Assembly (NCBI GenBank): GCA_964624795.1
Contig: CAZUZS010000001.1
Span: 62,001 to 126,000 of the forward strand
Origin: CAZUZS01 sp964624795
GTDB taxonomy: Bacteria; Calditrichota; Calditrichia; RBG-13-44-9
Reading direction: 5' to 3'
Length of the DNA: 64,000 bases
Each line of letters starts with the position of its first letter. Position 1 is the first letter of the stretch. The position numbers were made by a program, and so were the translations under genes. Below, in pieces: positions 27,083 to 35,815 of this stretch. The notes under the pieces were generated by a model. The model was given only the letters and a program-made list of their open reading frames with translations. It made no database searches and had not been told where the DNA came from.

Positions 27083-30000
27083 TTATTTCAGGAATTTTTC
27101 AATGGAAGGTTCAATAGGCAGGGTAAAATAGAAGTGGCTGCCTTTCTTGAGTTCGCTTTCCACCCAGATATCGCCGCCATGCAAACTGACAATCTCACGG
27201 CAGATAGACAGGCCCAGACCGGTGCCCGCCGATTTGAGAGAGATCTCCGAATCCACCTGTTCATATTTTTCAAATACATATTTCATTTTTTCGGAGGGAA
27301 TGCCGGGGCCATTGTCATGGACGCCGATGCGCGCGAACATTTTCTCTTCACCCTTCATGGTCTTCTGAAAAAAGTCTGTAGTGACCCGTATTTTGCCGCC
27401 TTCCGGTGTAAATTTAACAGCATTGCTCAGGAAATTGGTCAACACCTGCTCTATCCGGAAGCTGTCGAAAAAAAGAAGCGGCAAATTTTCGTTGCGTGCG
27501 AATTCCGATGTAATGCTCTTGTTTTTCAACAAAACCTGGTGATTTTCCAGCACCCGCTGGATCAGACCGTTGATCTCGCTGACTTTCGGATCGACACTGA
27601 ATTTCCCGACTTCGATCTTGGAGGCCACCAGGAAATTGTCAACCAAGGTGAGAACTTTCTTGACGTTCTCCTTCGCAATATCCAGCAATTCTTCCTGCTC
27701 GCCGTTTATTTCTCCCACCACCCGGGTCCGGATCAATTCGATAAATCCCTGGATAACATTCATGGGAGAACGGAGATCGTGCACAATCATGGAATTAAAA
27801 TCGGCTTTCAAACGTTCCAGTTTTTTCACTACCCGCAAATCGCTCAAAACCAGAAAAAAACCTATTTTTTGCCGTTGTTGATAAAAAGGAAACGCAAAAG
27901 TGGATACCGGGATTGTCTCGCCGTCGGCGGAAATCACTTCCAGCTCTACATTTTCAATATTCTTGCCATCTCTCTCCGAGGCATCCATAATGCTTTTGGC
28001 GATATCCTGCAGATTGTCCTGGCTGTCCCTGGCGAAGAAATTTGAGATCGGTCTTTTGATCAGGGCTTTTTTATTGCGGCCGACCAGTGCCTCAAACGCA
28101 GGATTCAAATAAACGATATTGCTGTCCGGGGAACAAGTTACCAATGCCAATGTCATCGTTTCCGCCAGCGAGCGATAGCGTTCTTCCGAGGCCAACAGAT
28201 TTTCGTACAGCATTGAATTTTCTACCGCTACCGCAGCCTGGTTGGCGAAATATTCCAGAGAGGTAATCTTGTCTTCATTCGGTTTCATTCGATCCACCGG
28301 ATCGCGCACCACCAGAAAACCAAGCTTCTTTTTCCCGGTTTCGATGGGAACCGACAATAGATCCTGATCGTGCCAACCGGTGGCTACCTCGTCCAGGAAC
28401 CCGGTTCCGTTTCCATTCTCGCTCAGCGGGAAGGAATCATAAAAGAAGGAGTTCCTGATCTTTTTGCAGTTCAGCAAAAATTTCTCAAATTTCTCGAACC
28501 CCACATTGTTCAGAATATCCAGCGGCTCGCTTACTTTTTTATCGAACCCGATCTTGCCAATCGGCTCGTAGAATTTCCGGAAGTTTTCGCCGCGCAGGAC
28601 AACCACATCGTTCCAGCCCAATGTCCGGCGGACACTTCTCATAATGCGGGCCAGAATATCCTCAAGATTCAGGTCGAGTTTTATCTCATTCCCCAATTCA
28701 AAAATCCGGGAAAGCTGTTTCAACTTAAGATTGGCTTCTTTAACGACGAATGTATCTTCGAGCACCTTGCTGATCTTGTCCATAAGCCCCGCAACCCGCT
28801 CCATTTCCCATGCTCCAAAACCGGGTTCGCTCCCTCCGCGGTTTGCGATAAAGACACCCATCTCTTCATTTTGGATTCTGACGGGTGCCACAAGCAGATG
28901 ATGGTAACCCAGGCCCTGAAATATTTTCACGGTTGCTTCTGAAAAATGCGAATTCCCGTCAACATTTTCCAGCAGCGAAAGCTTATTATTTGAGATAAGC
29001 TGATTGAGTTCCTTGTCGTTCGTCCAGAAAAGCATGTTTTTTTCCAGCGATCGCCAGTTGGCTTTATTCTCACTGGCATAACTGAATTTTGGAAAAAGGA
29101 AACCGAATCCGCGATTAATCTGCCAGAAAATTGTATTATCGCCCCTGGAAACTTCATTTATTTGCCTGCACGAGAGTTGTATCAGCGAATCTTCCGAAAA
29201 GCGATTATAGATCAACTGTTCGGCGAATTCATCCAAACCGGGCCGGCCTTTTTCCTGCCAAATCAACCCGTGGATTTTTTTCGCCAACTGGCCGCTGATA
29301 TCGGTCAGCAGTTCCCAGACATATTTCGAAGTATCGGCCAGGCTCATGCTGCCAAGAATAATACCGCCAATCGGAACCTTCTGAACCAGAAGGGGGAAAA
29401 AATGCAATTGCTTTATTCCCCAGCCCCACTCCCCAAGTTTCCGGAATAGCTGCGGGTCTTCCGAAATCTTCACGTGGAAACTCTCCTGCTTTTTCAGCCA
29501 GATTTCCGCCAACTTTTCAAGATTCGGAGTAAGCACGGCAATATTCCTGCGGTGCGGCGGGACAAATTGCTTGAATTCGTTTACTTTCCGTAATTCCGGA
29601 TCGGCGGTAAAAATTGCCCAGTAGTCATAAGGCAAAATTTTTGGCAGGTAGTTCGTCAGTCGCTCGAATATGGAGCCAACCGTCTTTTCTTCATTAATAA
29701 TGATCGAGCAGGTCAGCAGATTTTCAATTAATTCACGATCGGTTTTGAGTGACAGATCACTCTTTTCCTCCTTTAAGAGCGTCTTCAAATTATGGGCAAT
29801 GATCTCCGGTTTGGTGCCCTCAGAGAATACCATGGATCTCTTAAGATCAACGAATTCCTCAACTTGCTGGATTGTGATTCCCGAAGAAAGGATCAGCACC
29901 ATCCAGGTATTTTTTAGCTGCCCGGTCTTAAAGAGCTCGGCGCCCATTTTGCTCGCCAGGATCCCCCGGTCGACATGGGTCACAACGATCTGGGGATTAA

Positions 30001-30145
30001 TCCGTTGGATAAACTGGTGAATTTCCATCAGGTTGGGAAAATAGAACATTTCCACATCCTGGTACAGCATATTTTTTTGCAGGTAGGAAAAAAGGTGCCG
30101 GTCCGGCATGTTGATAATCAATTTGATATTCGTTTTTGCTGTCAT
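27083..30145 (-). CDS. Large multi-sensor histidine kinase
   Basis: The 1020-residue protein has no obvious membrane segments. Residues 1-130 look like a receiver-type fold, but the acceptor region reads PQIVVTHVDRG and canonical phosphorylation residues are not clear. Three GAF-like regions follow (roughly 145-290, 310-470 and 475-645), then a PAS domain (about 655-780). The HisKA H-box is at His789 (MIVHDLRSPMNVIQGF). The ATPase has an N-box (LTNFLSNAVKFTPEGG), G1 (DNGPGIP) and G2 (GTGLGLSI). No response regulator is adjacent, so the partner is unknown. AGAGAGG precedes the ATG. Confidence 0.9.
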   Translation of the reverse strand: MTAKTNIKLIINMPDRHLFSYLQKNMLYQDVEMFYFPNLMEIHQFIQRINPQIVVTHVDRGILASKMGAELFKTGQLKNTWMVLILSSGITIQQVEEFVDLKRSMVFSEGTKPEIIAHNLKTLLKEEKSDLSLKTDRELIENLLTCSIIINEEKTVGSIFERLTNYLPKILPYDYWAIFTADPELRKVNEFKQFVPPHRRNIAVLTPNLEKLAEIWLKKQESFHVKISEDPQLFRKLGEWGWGIKQLHFFPLLVQKVPIGGIILGSMSLADTSKYVWELLTDISGQLAKKIHGLIWQEKGRPGLDEFAEQLIYNRFSEDSLIQLSCRQINEVSRGDNTIFWQINRGFGFLFPKFSYASENKANWRSLEKNMLFWTNDKELNQLISNNKLSLLENVDGNSHFSEATVKIFQGLGYHHLLVAPVRIQNEEMGVFIANRGGSEPGFGAWEMERVAGLMDKISKVLEDTFVVKEANLKLKQLSRIFELGNEIKLDLNLEDILARIMRSVRRTLGWNDVVVLRGENFRKFYEPIGKIGFDKKVSEPLDILNNVGFEKFEKFLLNCKKIRNSFFYDSFPLSENGNGTGFLDEVATGWHDQDLLSVPIETGKKKLGFLVVRDPVDRMKPNEDKITSLEYFANQAAVAVENSMLYENLLASEERYRSLAETMTLALVTCSPDSNIVYLNPAFEALVGRNKKALIKRPISNFFARDSQDNLQDIAKSIMDASERDGKNIENVELEVISADGETIPVSTFAFPFYQQRQKIGFFLVLSDLRVVKKLERLKADFNSMIVHDLRSPMNVIQGFIELIRTRVVGEINGEQEELLDIAKENVKKVLTLVDNFLVASKIEVGKFSVDPKVSEINGLIQRVLENHQVLLKNKSITSEFARNENLPLLFFDSFRIEQVLTNFLSNAVKFTPEGGKIRVTTDFFQKTMKGEEKMFARIGVHDNGPGIPSEKMKYVFEKYEQVDSEISLKSAGTGLGLSICREIVSLHGGDIWVESELKKGSHFYFTLPIEPSIEKFLK

Positions 30146-30203
30146 AACCTCTCTGAAGGATTCCGGTTTATTGAACGAGCTGATGCATTAGTTACCATAA
30201 GAA

Positions 30204-30968
30204 TCAGATATTTAGTTTATAAATTCGGTACAAGCCGTCCAATACCAGGTAAGGGAAGTCCGACTCAATAACGTTAGTGTGAGGCCTGATCAACCGTGCC
30301 AGCCCACCGGTGGCAACTACCCGGGGTTTTTCTCCCAATTCACCGGTCACCATTTCCAATAAGCCCTCAATCATTTTGACCGTACCCAGCATAATCCCGG
30401 ATTGCATACTCTGGTTGGTGTCACGTCCGATGGCATGTTCCGGGAATTCCAGGGAAATCTTGGGAAGCATGGCTGCCCGCCGATGAAGCGCCCAGGCGGT
30501 GGTCTCCACACCGGGGCAAATGATTCCGCCTAAGTACTCCCCGCTTCCATTCACTACATCAAAGGTAGTTGCAGTACCGAAATCGATTACAACCGCAGCC
30601 TGTTTGAACCTGGAATATGCGGCTACCGCATTGCAGATTCGGTCCGGCCCAACCGCCGCCGGATCGGAATATAAAATCTTTATTCCCAGGTTTAAAGTGT
30701 GATCCACCACAAGCGGCTTGATATTCAAATATTTTTCACACATCTTTTCGAAAGTGCTGGTGATGTTGGGGACTACCGATGAAAGCGCCACGCCTTCTAA
30801 ATTCTCATGTTCCGGATTTTCCTGATCCAGGAAGTGCCGGACAAACAGCATGAACTCATCTTCCGTGCGGTCCACACCGGTGGCGATTCGCCAGCTCTTT
30901 CGCAACTCCCCATCTTTAAAGATTCCAATTTCGATGTGGGTGTTTCCGATGTCAACAGTTAAGATCAT
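30204..30968 (-). CDS. coaX: Type III pantothenate kinase
   Basis: CoaX phosphorylates pantothenate in the first step of coenzyme A synthesis. The ASKHA-fold motifs are present: TVDIGNTHIEIGIF at the start, GPDRICNAVAAY and VIDFGTATTFDVV. The ATG at 30968 is chosen because AGGAGA precedes it and the family starts at this point; it overlaps the birA stop as ATGA. At 254 residues it is full length. Birth of CoA and biotinylation from one transcript fits the acyl-CoA metabolism genes nearby. Confidence 0.95.
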   Translation of the reverse strand: MILTVDIGNTHIEIGIFKDGELRKSWRIATGVDRTEDEFMLFVRHFLDQENPEHENLEGVALSSVVPNITSTFEKMCEKYLNIKPLVVDHTLNLGIKILYSDPAAVGPDRICNAVAAYSRFKQAAVVIDFGTATTFDVVNGSGEYLGGIICPGVETTAWALHRRAAMLPKISLEFPEHAIGRDTNQSMQSGIMLGTVKMIEGLLEMVTGELGEKPRVVATGGLARLIRPHTNVIESDFPYLVLDGLYRIYKLNI

Positions 30969-31789
30969 GGATTCTCCTGGTTCGGTACTTCCCAAACATC
31001 TCCGGTTGTAATTTCTTTTTCACCTGTTTCGGTTTTCAACAAAAGATACCCAAACTCATTAATCCCCTGAAGAATCCCCCCCACCGTATTGTCCATTAAT
31101 TTAATGCAAACTTGCTGGTTTTTGTAGAGCATTTTCGCGCTGTATTTGGTAATTATTTCCCTGAAATCAGTCCGGATAGCATTGAGGATTTTATTATGAA
31201 AATGCTTTAAGAAATCGGCCAAAAACTCCTCGCGTCCCCATTCCACGCCGGTAGCAATACGGAGCGAAACCGCTGTCCCCCCCAACTTCTGGTGAAAATC
31301 CGCCGGAGTCTGATTGATATTCATTCCAATCCCAATCACCAAATATTTTAGCCGGTTGTTTTCAGTACCGCTTTCTAAAAGAAGGCCGCAGATCTTGCGA
31401 TCGTTTATCCATACATCGTTCGGCCATTTAAGGTTCACCCGGGCCTCGCGGCAGACGCCGCATTCCTCGATTTTCAACTCCAAAAAATCGGCAATTGCAA
31501 GCGCAGCAGCCAGGTTAAGCAGGTTGATTTTTGCGAAATCAGTCTCCGGCCGGAGAATCACCGAAAACCACAGGCCAAGCCCGGCAGGACTTTCCCACCG
31601 CCTCAGGTAACGCCCGCGTCCGGCGGTTTGCTCGTCCGCGATCACTACAGTCCATGCCGGGGCACCCGATTTTGCCAATCTAACCGCTTCTTCATTCGTA
31701 CTGCCAACTATGGGCAAATAGGAGAGACCGTACGAATGTTCTGCGCCGAGCCTATTTTGCAAAAAAGTAATATCCATAATATCTTGCAT
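30965..31789 (-). CDS. birA: Biotin--[acetyl-CoA-carboxylase] ligase
   Basis: BirA activates biotin with ATP and attaches it to the AccB lysine. The catalytic loop is ADEQTAGRGRYLRRWESP, followed by LKWPNDVWINDRKICGLL, both diagnostic. There is no N-terminal winged helix, so this is a group I enzyme that does not act as a repressor. The exact start is unclear: ATGs at 31789 and 31777 and a TTG at 31801 are in frame, none with a clear ribosome binding site. It overlaps coaX by four bases. Its likely substrate AccB is encoded at about 9 kb. Confidence 0.93.
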   Translation of the reverse strand: MQDIMDITFLQNRLGAEHSYGLSYLPIVGSTNEEAVRLAKSGAPAWTVVIADEQTAGRGRYLRRWESPAGLGLWFSVILRPETDFAKINLLNLAAALAIADFLELKIEECGVCREARVNLKWPNDVWINDRKICGLLLESGTENNRLKYLVIGIGMNINQTPADFHQKLGGTAVSLRIATGVEWGREEFLADFLKHFHNKILNAIRTDFREIITKYSAKMLYKNQQVCIKLMDNTVGGILQGINEFGYLLLKTETGEKEITTGDVWEVPNQENP

Positions 31790-31982
31790 CTTTATGAACA
31801 AATATAAAAATTCTCAAATCAAACATCAAACCTAATTTTAAGGAATCCGGAGGCGTTCAAATAAATATTCATTTTTCAAGATTCGAGCAACCACAATGAA
31901 CACCTATTTTCTGCGGCGCCTCCTGCCACTGCCCGGAATTTTTGAATTCAGGAAATTACAGAACGAAATTGCGGATTTGAAC

Positions 31983-33626
31983 CTATTCCTGGTATTCACC
32001 CCAAACCTTACGCAAAACGTTGGAGATTTCTCCCACCGTCGCATAATGTTCGACGCAGTCAATAATATGCGGCATCAGGTTTTTAGCACCGCCAGCCGCC
32101 TTTTCCAGTCTCTGCAGCGAGGCGGAAACTTGCGCGGCGTCCCGGGAAGCCCGCAACTGGCGGAGGCGTTCCACCTGCCGGGCAACCAGCTTTTCGTCAA
32201 TCCGCAGCAGTTCTGGGGACGTTTCGTTTTCCAGCCGGAACTCGTTTACGCCCACCACTATATTTTCTTCTTTCTCCAGTCCTTGTTGGTATTGGTAAGC
32301 GCTTTGCGCAATTTCATTCTGAAAATATTTATTTTTCACCGCCTGAACAGCACCTCCCATTTTGTCGATCACTTCAATATACTCGAATGCCTTTCTTTCG
32401 ATTTCATCAGTTAGATGCTCGATGAGGTAAGATCCTCCCAGCGGATCAACCGAATCGGCCACGCCGCTTTCGTGGGCCAGAATTTGCTGGGTCCGGATGG
32501 CAATGCGCGCCGATTCCTCAGTTGGCAGGCTAAGCGCCTCGTCACGTGAATTGGTGTGCAGCGACTGGGTTCCCCCAAGCACCGCAGCCAAAGCCTGGAT
32601 GGTGGTACGAACCACGTTATTATCGGGCTGCTGGGCAGTAAGTGTGCTGCCGGCGGTCTGGGTATGGAAACGAAGCATGAGGCTGCGGGGGTGCTGCGCG
32701 CCGAAACGTTCCTTCATTATTTTGGCCCACATGCGGCGGGCAGCGCGAAACTTGGCGACCTCCTCCAGCAGGTTGTTGTGGCTGTTGAAAAAAAAGGACA
32801 GGCGTCCGGCAAAATCGTCCACATCCAGACCGGCATCGATGGCAGCCTGCACGTAGGCGATGGCATCTGCAAAGGTGAACGCGATTTCCTGCACGGCAGT
32901 GGAACCCGCTTCGCGAATGTGGTAGCCGCTAATGGAGATGGTATTCCAGCGCGGCAGATTTTCGGCGCAGTATTTGAAAACATCGGTAATGAGGCGCATG
33001 GAAGGCTCCGGTGGGAAAATATAAGTACCGCGCGCAAAATACTCCTTTAAAATATCGTTCTGGATCGTGCCGGAGATTTTTCTCAGATCGGCGCCCTGTT
33101 TCTTCGCAATGGCAATATACAGGGCCAGCAGGATGCTTGCTGTGGCGTTGATGGTCATTGAAGTTGTCACTTTATGCAACGGGATCCGGTCGAACAAAAT
33201 TTCCATATCCTGCAAGGAATCGATGGCGACTCCTACTTTGCCTACCTCCCCTTCCGCCATGGGATCGTCGGAATCGTAGCCGATCTGCGTAGGCAGGTCG
33301 AATGCTACCGACAGCCCGGTTGTACCGCTGTCCAGCAGGTAGCGGTAGCGGCGGTTCGATTCTTCCGCGGTCCCGAAACCCGCGTACTGGCGCATGGTCC
33401 AGAAACGGCCGCGATACATGGTGGGCTGCACGCCGCGGGTAAAGGGGAATTGGCCGGGAAATCCCAGTTTTGTATCGTAGTCAAACTTGGGATCGGGCAG
33501 GTAAACGCGGTCGATCCGAATATTCGAGCTGGTCTCAAACTGATTCTTTCGCTCCGGAATACGGCTTAGTACTTTGTTGACAATCTCTTCTTCCCACTGC
33601 TTTTTTTTCTCCGGCAGAGAATCCAT
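31983..33626 (-). CDS. Methylmalonyl-CoA mutase large (catalytic) chain
   Basis: This interconverts succinyl-CoA and R-methylmalonyl-CoA with adenosylcobalamin. The family motif YRGRFWTMRQYAGFGTAEES is clear, as are SGYHIREAGSTAVQEIAFT and RFHTQTAGSTLTAQQPDNN. At 547 residues it holds only the TIM-barrel substrate domain; the cobalamin-binding domain (DxHxxG) is absent, so a separate small subunit must be encoded elsewhere. AAAGGAGG precedes the ATG and a good promoter lies just upstream. Related mutases (isobutyryl- or ethylmalonyl-CoA) cannot be strictly excluded. Confidence 0.92.
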   Translation of the reverse strand: MDSLPEKKKQWEEEIVNKVLSRIPERKNQFETSSNIRIDRVYLPDPKFDYDTKLGFPGQFPFTRGVQPTMYRGRFWTMRQYAGFGTAEESNRRYRYLLDSGTTGLSVAFDLPTQIGYDSDDPMAEGEVGKVGVAIDSLQDMEILFDRIPLHKVTTSMTINATASILLALYIAIAKKQGADLRKISGTIQNDILKEYFARGTYIFPPEPSMRLITDVFKYCAENLPRWNTISISGYHIREAGSTAVQEIAFTFADAIAYVQAAIDAGLDVDDFAGRLSFFFNSHNNLLEEVAKFRAARRMWAKIMKERFGAQHPRSLMLRFHTQTAGSTLTAQQPDNNVVRTTIQALAAVLGGTQSLHTNSRDEALSLPTEESARIAIRTQQILAHESGVADSVDPLGGSYLIEHLTDEIERKAFEYIEVIDKMGGAVQAVKNKYFQNEIAQSAYQYQQGLEKEENIVVGVNEFRLENETSPELLRIDEKLVARQVERLRQLRASRDAAQVSASLQRLEKAAGGAKNLMPHIIDCVEHYATVGEISNVLRKVWGEYQE

Positions 33627-33956
33627 CGTCTTTTCCTCCTTTTGCTGTGCAGAGGAAAAATATAAACAGATTACTAAACTTTATCAAATTAAATATGTTA
33701 GCGCAAGAAGAGCCCCGTTTCCCGACGAAGAACACGTCTTTCTATAACATAATTGTAAGAAAAATCATAAACTTATTCATTTGGCAACAGGATACTTTGG
33801 GAGCAGGGGGAACAACAGCCATCGATGCGGGCGCAGGGATTGAAACCAAAACATTCAAAATCCACGGTTGATTTGTAATTTAATCGCTGCGAGAGGGCAT
33901 CAAGCATTTGAAAATTTGAATGCCTTTATTCGAGGAAACAATTTATCGTTACTTAG
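33627..33956. other. Intergenic, 330 bases, before tRNA-Arg
   Basis: Between the methylmalonyl-CoA mutase gene and the tRNA I see only the mutase promoter and ribosome binding site at the left end. Short plus-strand open frames here run through the tRNA gene on the wrong strand and are not genes. Confidence 0.5.
33659..33687 (-). promoter_or_regulatory. Candidate sigma-70 promoter of methylmalonyl-CoA mutase gene
   Basis: On the minus strand TTGATA (33682-33687) and TATATT (33659-33664) are separated by exactly 17 bases. Transcription would begin about 25 bases before the ATG, leaving room for the AAAGGAGG site. This is among the best promoter matches in the window. Confidence 0.6.
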
Positions 33957-34030
33957 TGCGCCTGCCAGGAGTCGAACCCGGAACCTCCTGATCCGTAGTC
34001 AGGCGTTCTGTCCAATTGAACTACAGGCGC
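33957..34030 (-). tRNA. tRNA-Arg (anticodon ACG)
   Basis: A 74-base cloverleaf is formed: 7-bp acceptor stem (GCGCCTG with CAGGCGC), D-arm GTTC/GAAC, anticodon stem CCTGA/TCAGG around loop CTACGGA, and T-arm with loop TTCGACT. The anticodon ACG is at 33994-33996 and its A34 is expected to be edited to inosine by TadA to read CGN codons. The discriminator base is A and the 3' CCA is not encoded, so it must be added. Confidence 0.95.
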
Positions 34031-34078
34031 ATTTGCATCAATACTTTGTGCCCCAACTCTCTCATAATTGGGAGCCAA

Positions 34079-34107
34079 AATTTAAATGACATCATTCCGC
34101 AAATCAA
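34079..34107 (-). promoter_or_regulatory. Candidate promoter of tRNA-Arg
   Basis: On the minus strand TTGATT (34102-34107) is spaced 17 bases from TAAATT (34079-34084), placing the start about 42 bases before the tRNA. The match is moderate. Confidence 0.35.
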
Positions 34108-34217
34108 CCCAATTTTTAATATCGCCATTCTTTTTTCCGCTCGTAACCGGAAATAACGTTGATGCAAATCGGGCGGTGTGAAAACATGTTAATTTTGATT
34201 TTCAGGGCATCGCGCCA

Positions 34218-35570
34218 ATGGCTATATTTAAAGCCGGTTGGATGAAAGTAAGTCCGGGCACTTTTTGTGGCAACTATTCTTCAATAGGTAGTTTGTTGAA
34301 TGCAGAGTACAAACAATTCTTGTGGGGGGCAGCAACCTCCGCATTCCAGGTAGAGGGAAGTCTGGAAAACGACATGACCGAATGGGAACGCCAGGGCCGG
34401 TTTTCCGGAAACGGCAAAGACCTGAGTTATGCAGAAGCCGCCGGGCATTGGCAAAAATGGCAGGAGGATTTTGCCCTCCTGAAAACGCTTGATCTCAACG
34501 CCTACCGTTTTTCCATGGATTGGGGAAGAGTTGAGCCGCAGCCGGGCCAGTTTGACGAGCATGCACTGGATCAATACAGCCGGATGGTCGACCGGCTGCT
34601 GGAGCTGGGAATTGAGCCAATGCTGACCCTTCATCATTTTACCCACCCAAAGTGGTTCCATGAAAAATCTCCCTGGCACCGGGAAGAATCAGTCGAAAGG
34701 TTTGCCGTTTTCTCCAGGAAAATAAGCAAAGGATTTTCAGACCGCATCTCGCTTTTTATCACATTCAATGAGCCGCTGGTTTGGCTGCTGGCAGCTTATG
34801 GCGAGGGCAAATTCCCGCCCGGCGAAAAAGACCTGCAACTTCTGGTAGACGCCCTGCAAAATATCCTGAAAGCGCACGTCATCGCGTACGATATTTTGAA
34901 AACCGCCAATCCGCAGGCGCAGGTGGGCATCGCCAAGAACCTGATCGTTTTTAATCCGCAGCGCTCGTGGCACCTCCTGGACCGCGGCCTCACATTCAAG
35001 ATCCACAATTTTTACAACACCATGCTGCTCAACGCCTTTGAAAGGAACCGCCTGTATTTCAAATTTCCATTTCTGTTGAATATTGATTTCCGGATGCCGC
35101 TATCCGACAAGCTGGATTTCTGGGGCATCAATTATTATTACCGCTTGCACATCCGCTTCCGGCCGCACCTGGCTGCGCCATTCTCTATGAGCTTTTTACC
35201 GCGCTCCGGCGAGGGGGTCTCCGACCTGGGATGGGAAATTTACGCAAAGGGATTGTGGCAGGTCATGAGCTGGATAAGGAAGACCGGGAAGCCCTTCTAT
35301 ATCACCGAAAACGGGATCGCCGACAAGCAGGATTCCCACCGCGCCGCATTTCTCAAGGCGCATCTGAAATACGTTAAAAAGGCACTGGAAAAAAATCTTC
35401 CCCTCCGCGGTTATTTTCACTGGTCGCTGCTGGATAACTACGAATGGCTGGAAGGAAAATCAGCCTGTTTCGGGCTTTACAGGGTAGACTATGAAAACGG
35501 GCTGCACCGTTCGATTCGGAAAAGCGGGGAATATTTCCGCGATTATATCGCCGCCAATTCTTCCGAATGA
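34218..35570 (+). CDS. Glycoside hydrolase family 1 (beta-glucosidase-type)
   Basis: This (beta/alpha)8 retaining glycosidase has the GH1 N-terminal signature FLWGAATSAFQVEG at residues 34-47, the acid/base Glu185 in TFNEP and the nucleophile Glu364 in YITENG. The C-terminal HWSLLDNYEWLEG segment that lines the aglycone/substrate site is also conserved. There is no signal peptide, so it is probably cytosolic and hydrolyses imported beta-linked disaccharides. The first 25 or so residues are longer than usual; the true start may be a TTG near residue 26 or the ATG at residue 9. It stands alone, and no sugar transporter is adjacent. Confidence 0.92.
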   Translation: MAIFKAGWMKVSPGTFCGNYSSIGSLLNAEYKQFLWGAATSAFQVEGSLENDMTEWERQGRFSGNGKDLSYAEAAGHWQKWQEDFALLKTLDLNAYRFSMDWGRVEPQPGQFDEHALDQYSRMVDRLLELGIEPMLTLHHFTHPKWFHEKSPWHREESVERFAVFSRKISKGFSDRISLFITFNEPLVWLLAAYGEGKFPPGEKDLQLLVDALQNILKAHVIAYDILKTANPQAQVGIAKNLIVFNPQRSWHLLDRGLTFKIHNFYNTMLLNAFERNRLYFKFPFLLNIDFRMPLSDKLDFWGINYYYRLHIRFRPHLAAPFSMSFLPRSGEGVSDLGWEIYAKGLWQVMSWIRKTGKPFYITENGIADKQDSHRAAFLKAHLKYVKKALEKNLPLRGYFHWSLLDNYEWLEGKSACFGLYRVDYENGLHRSIRKSGEYFRDYIAANSSE

Positions 35571-35734
35571 ACCGCCCGGAAGCTGCAATTTTCCCTTAGA
35601 ATCCCAACAATATTTTACATCAGGCCGGTCACACATTCTGCAACAGAAACTAATCCTCACCGTTTGCAGGATCGCATAACTGCAGTTTCTAAATTGTCAG
35701 GATTACCCCTGCTCTTGACCATTACTCCGTTTTC

Positions 35735-35763
35735 TTAACAAATTTTTAATATAGCTTTAATAA
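35735..35763 (+). promoter_or_regulatory. Candidate promoter of the glycosyltransferase operon
   Basis: TTAACA (35735-35740) and TAATAA (35758-35763) are spaced 17 bases apart, with transcription starting about 45 bases before the TTG start at 35816. The surroundings are AT-rich, so this is tentative. Confidence 0.4.
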
Positions 35764-35815
35764 AATCTTTAAACAGGCGTGCGATATTCCCACTGAATTT
35801 TACAGTGGAGTTTGT

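Noticed and set aside
26624..28045. Plus-strand open frame (473 codons) opposite the NFACT-R and kinase genes
   Set aside because: It spans two real genes on the other strand, including the kinase ATP-binding motifs, and has low-complexity composition.
33868..34089. Plus-strand open frame across the tRNA-Arg gene
   Set aside because: It reads through a complete tRNA on the opposite strand.
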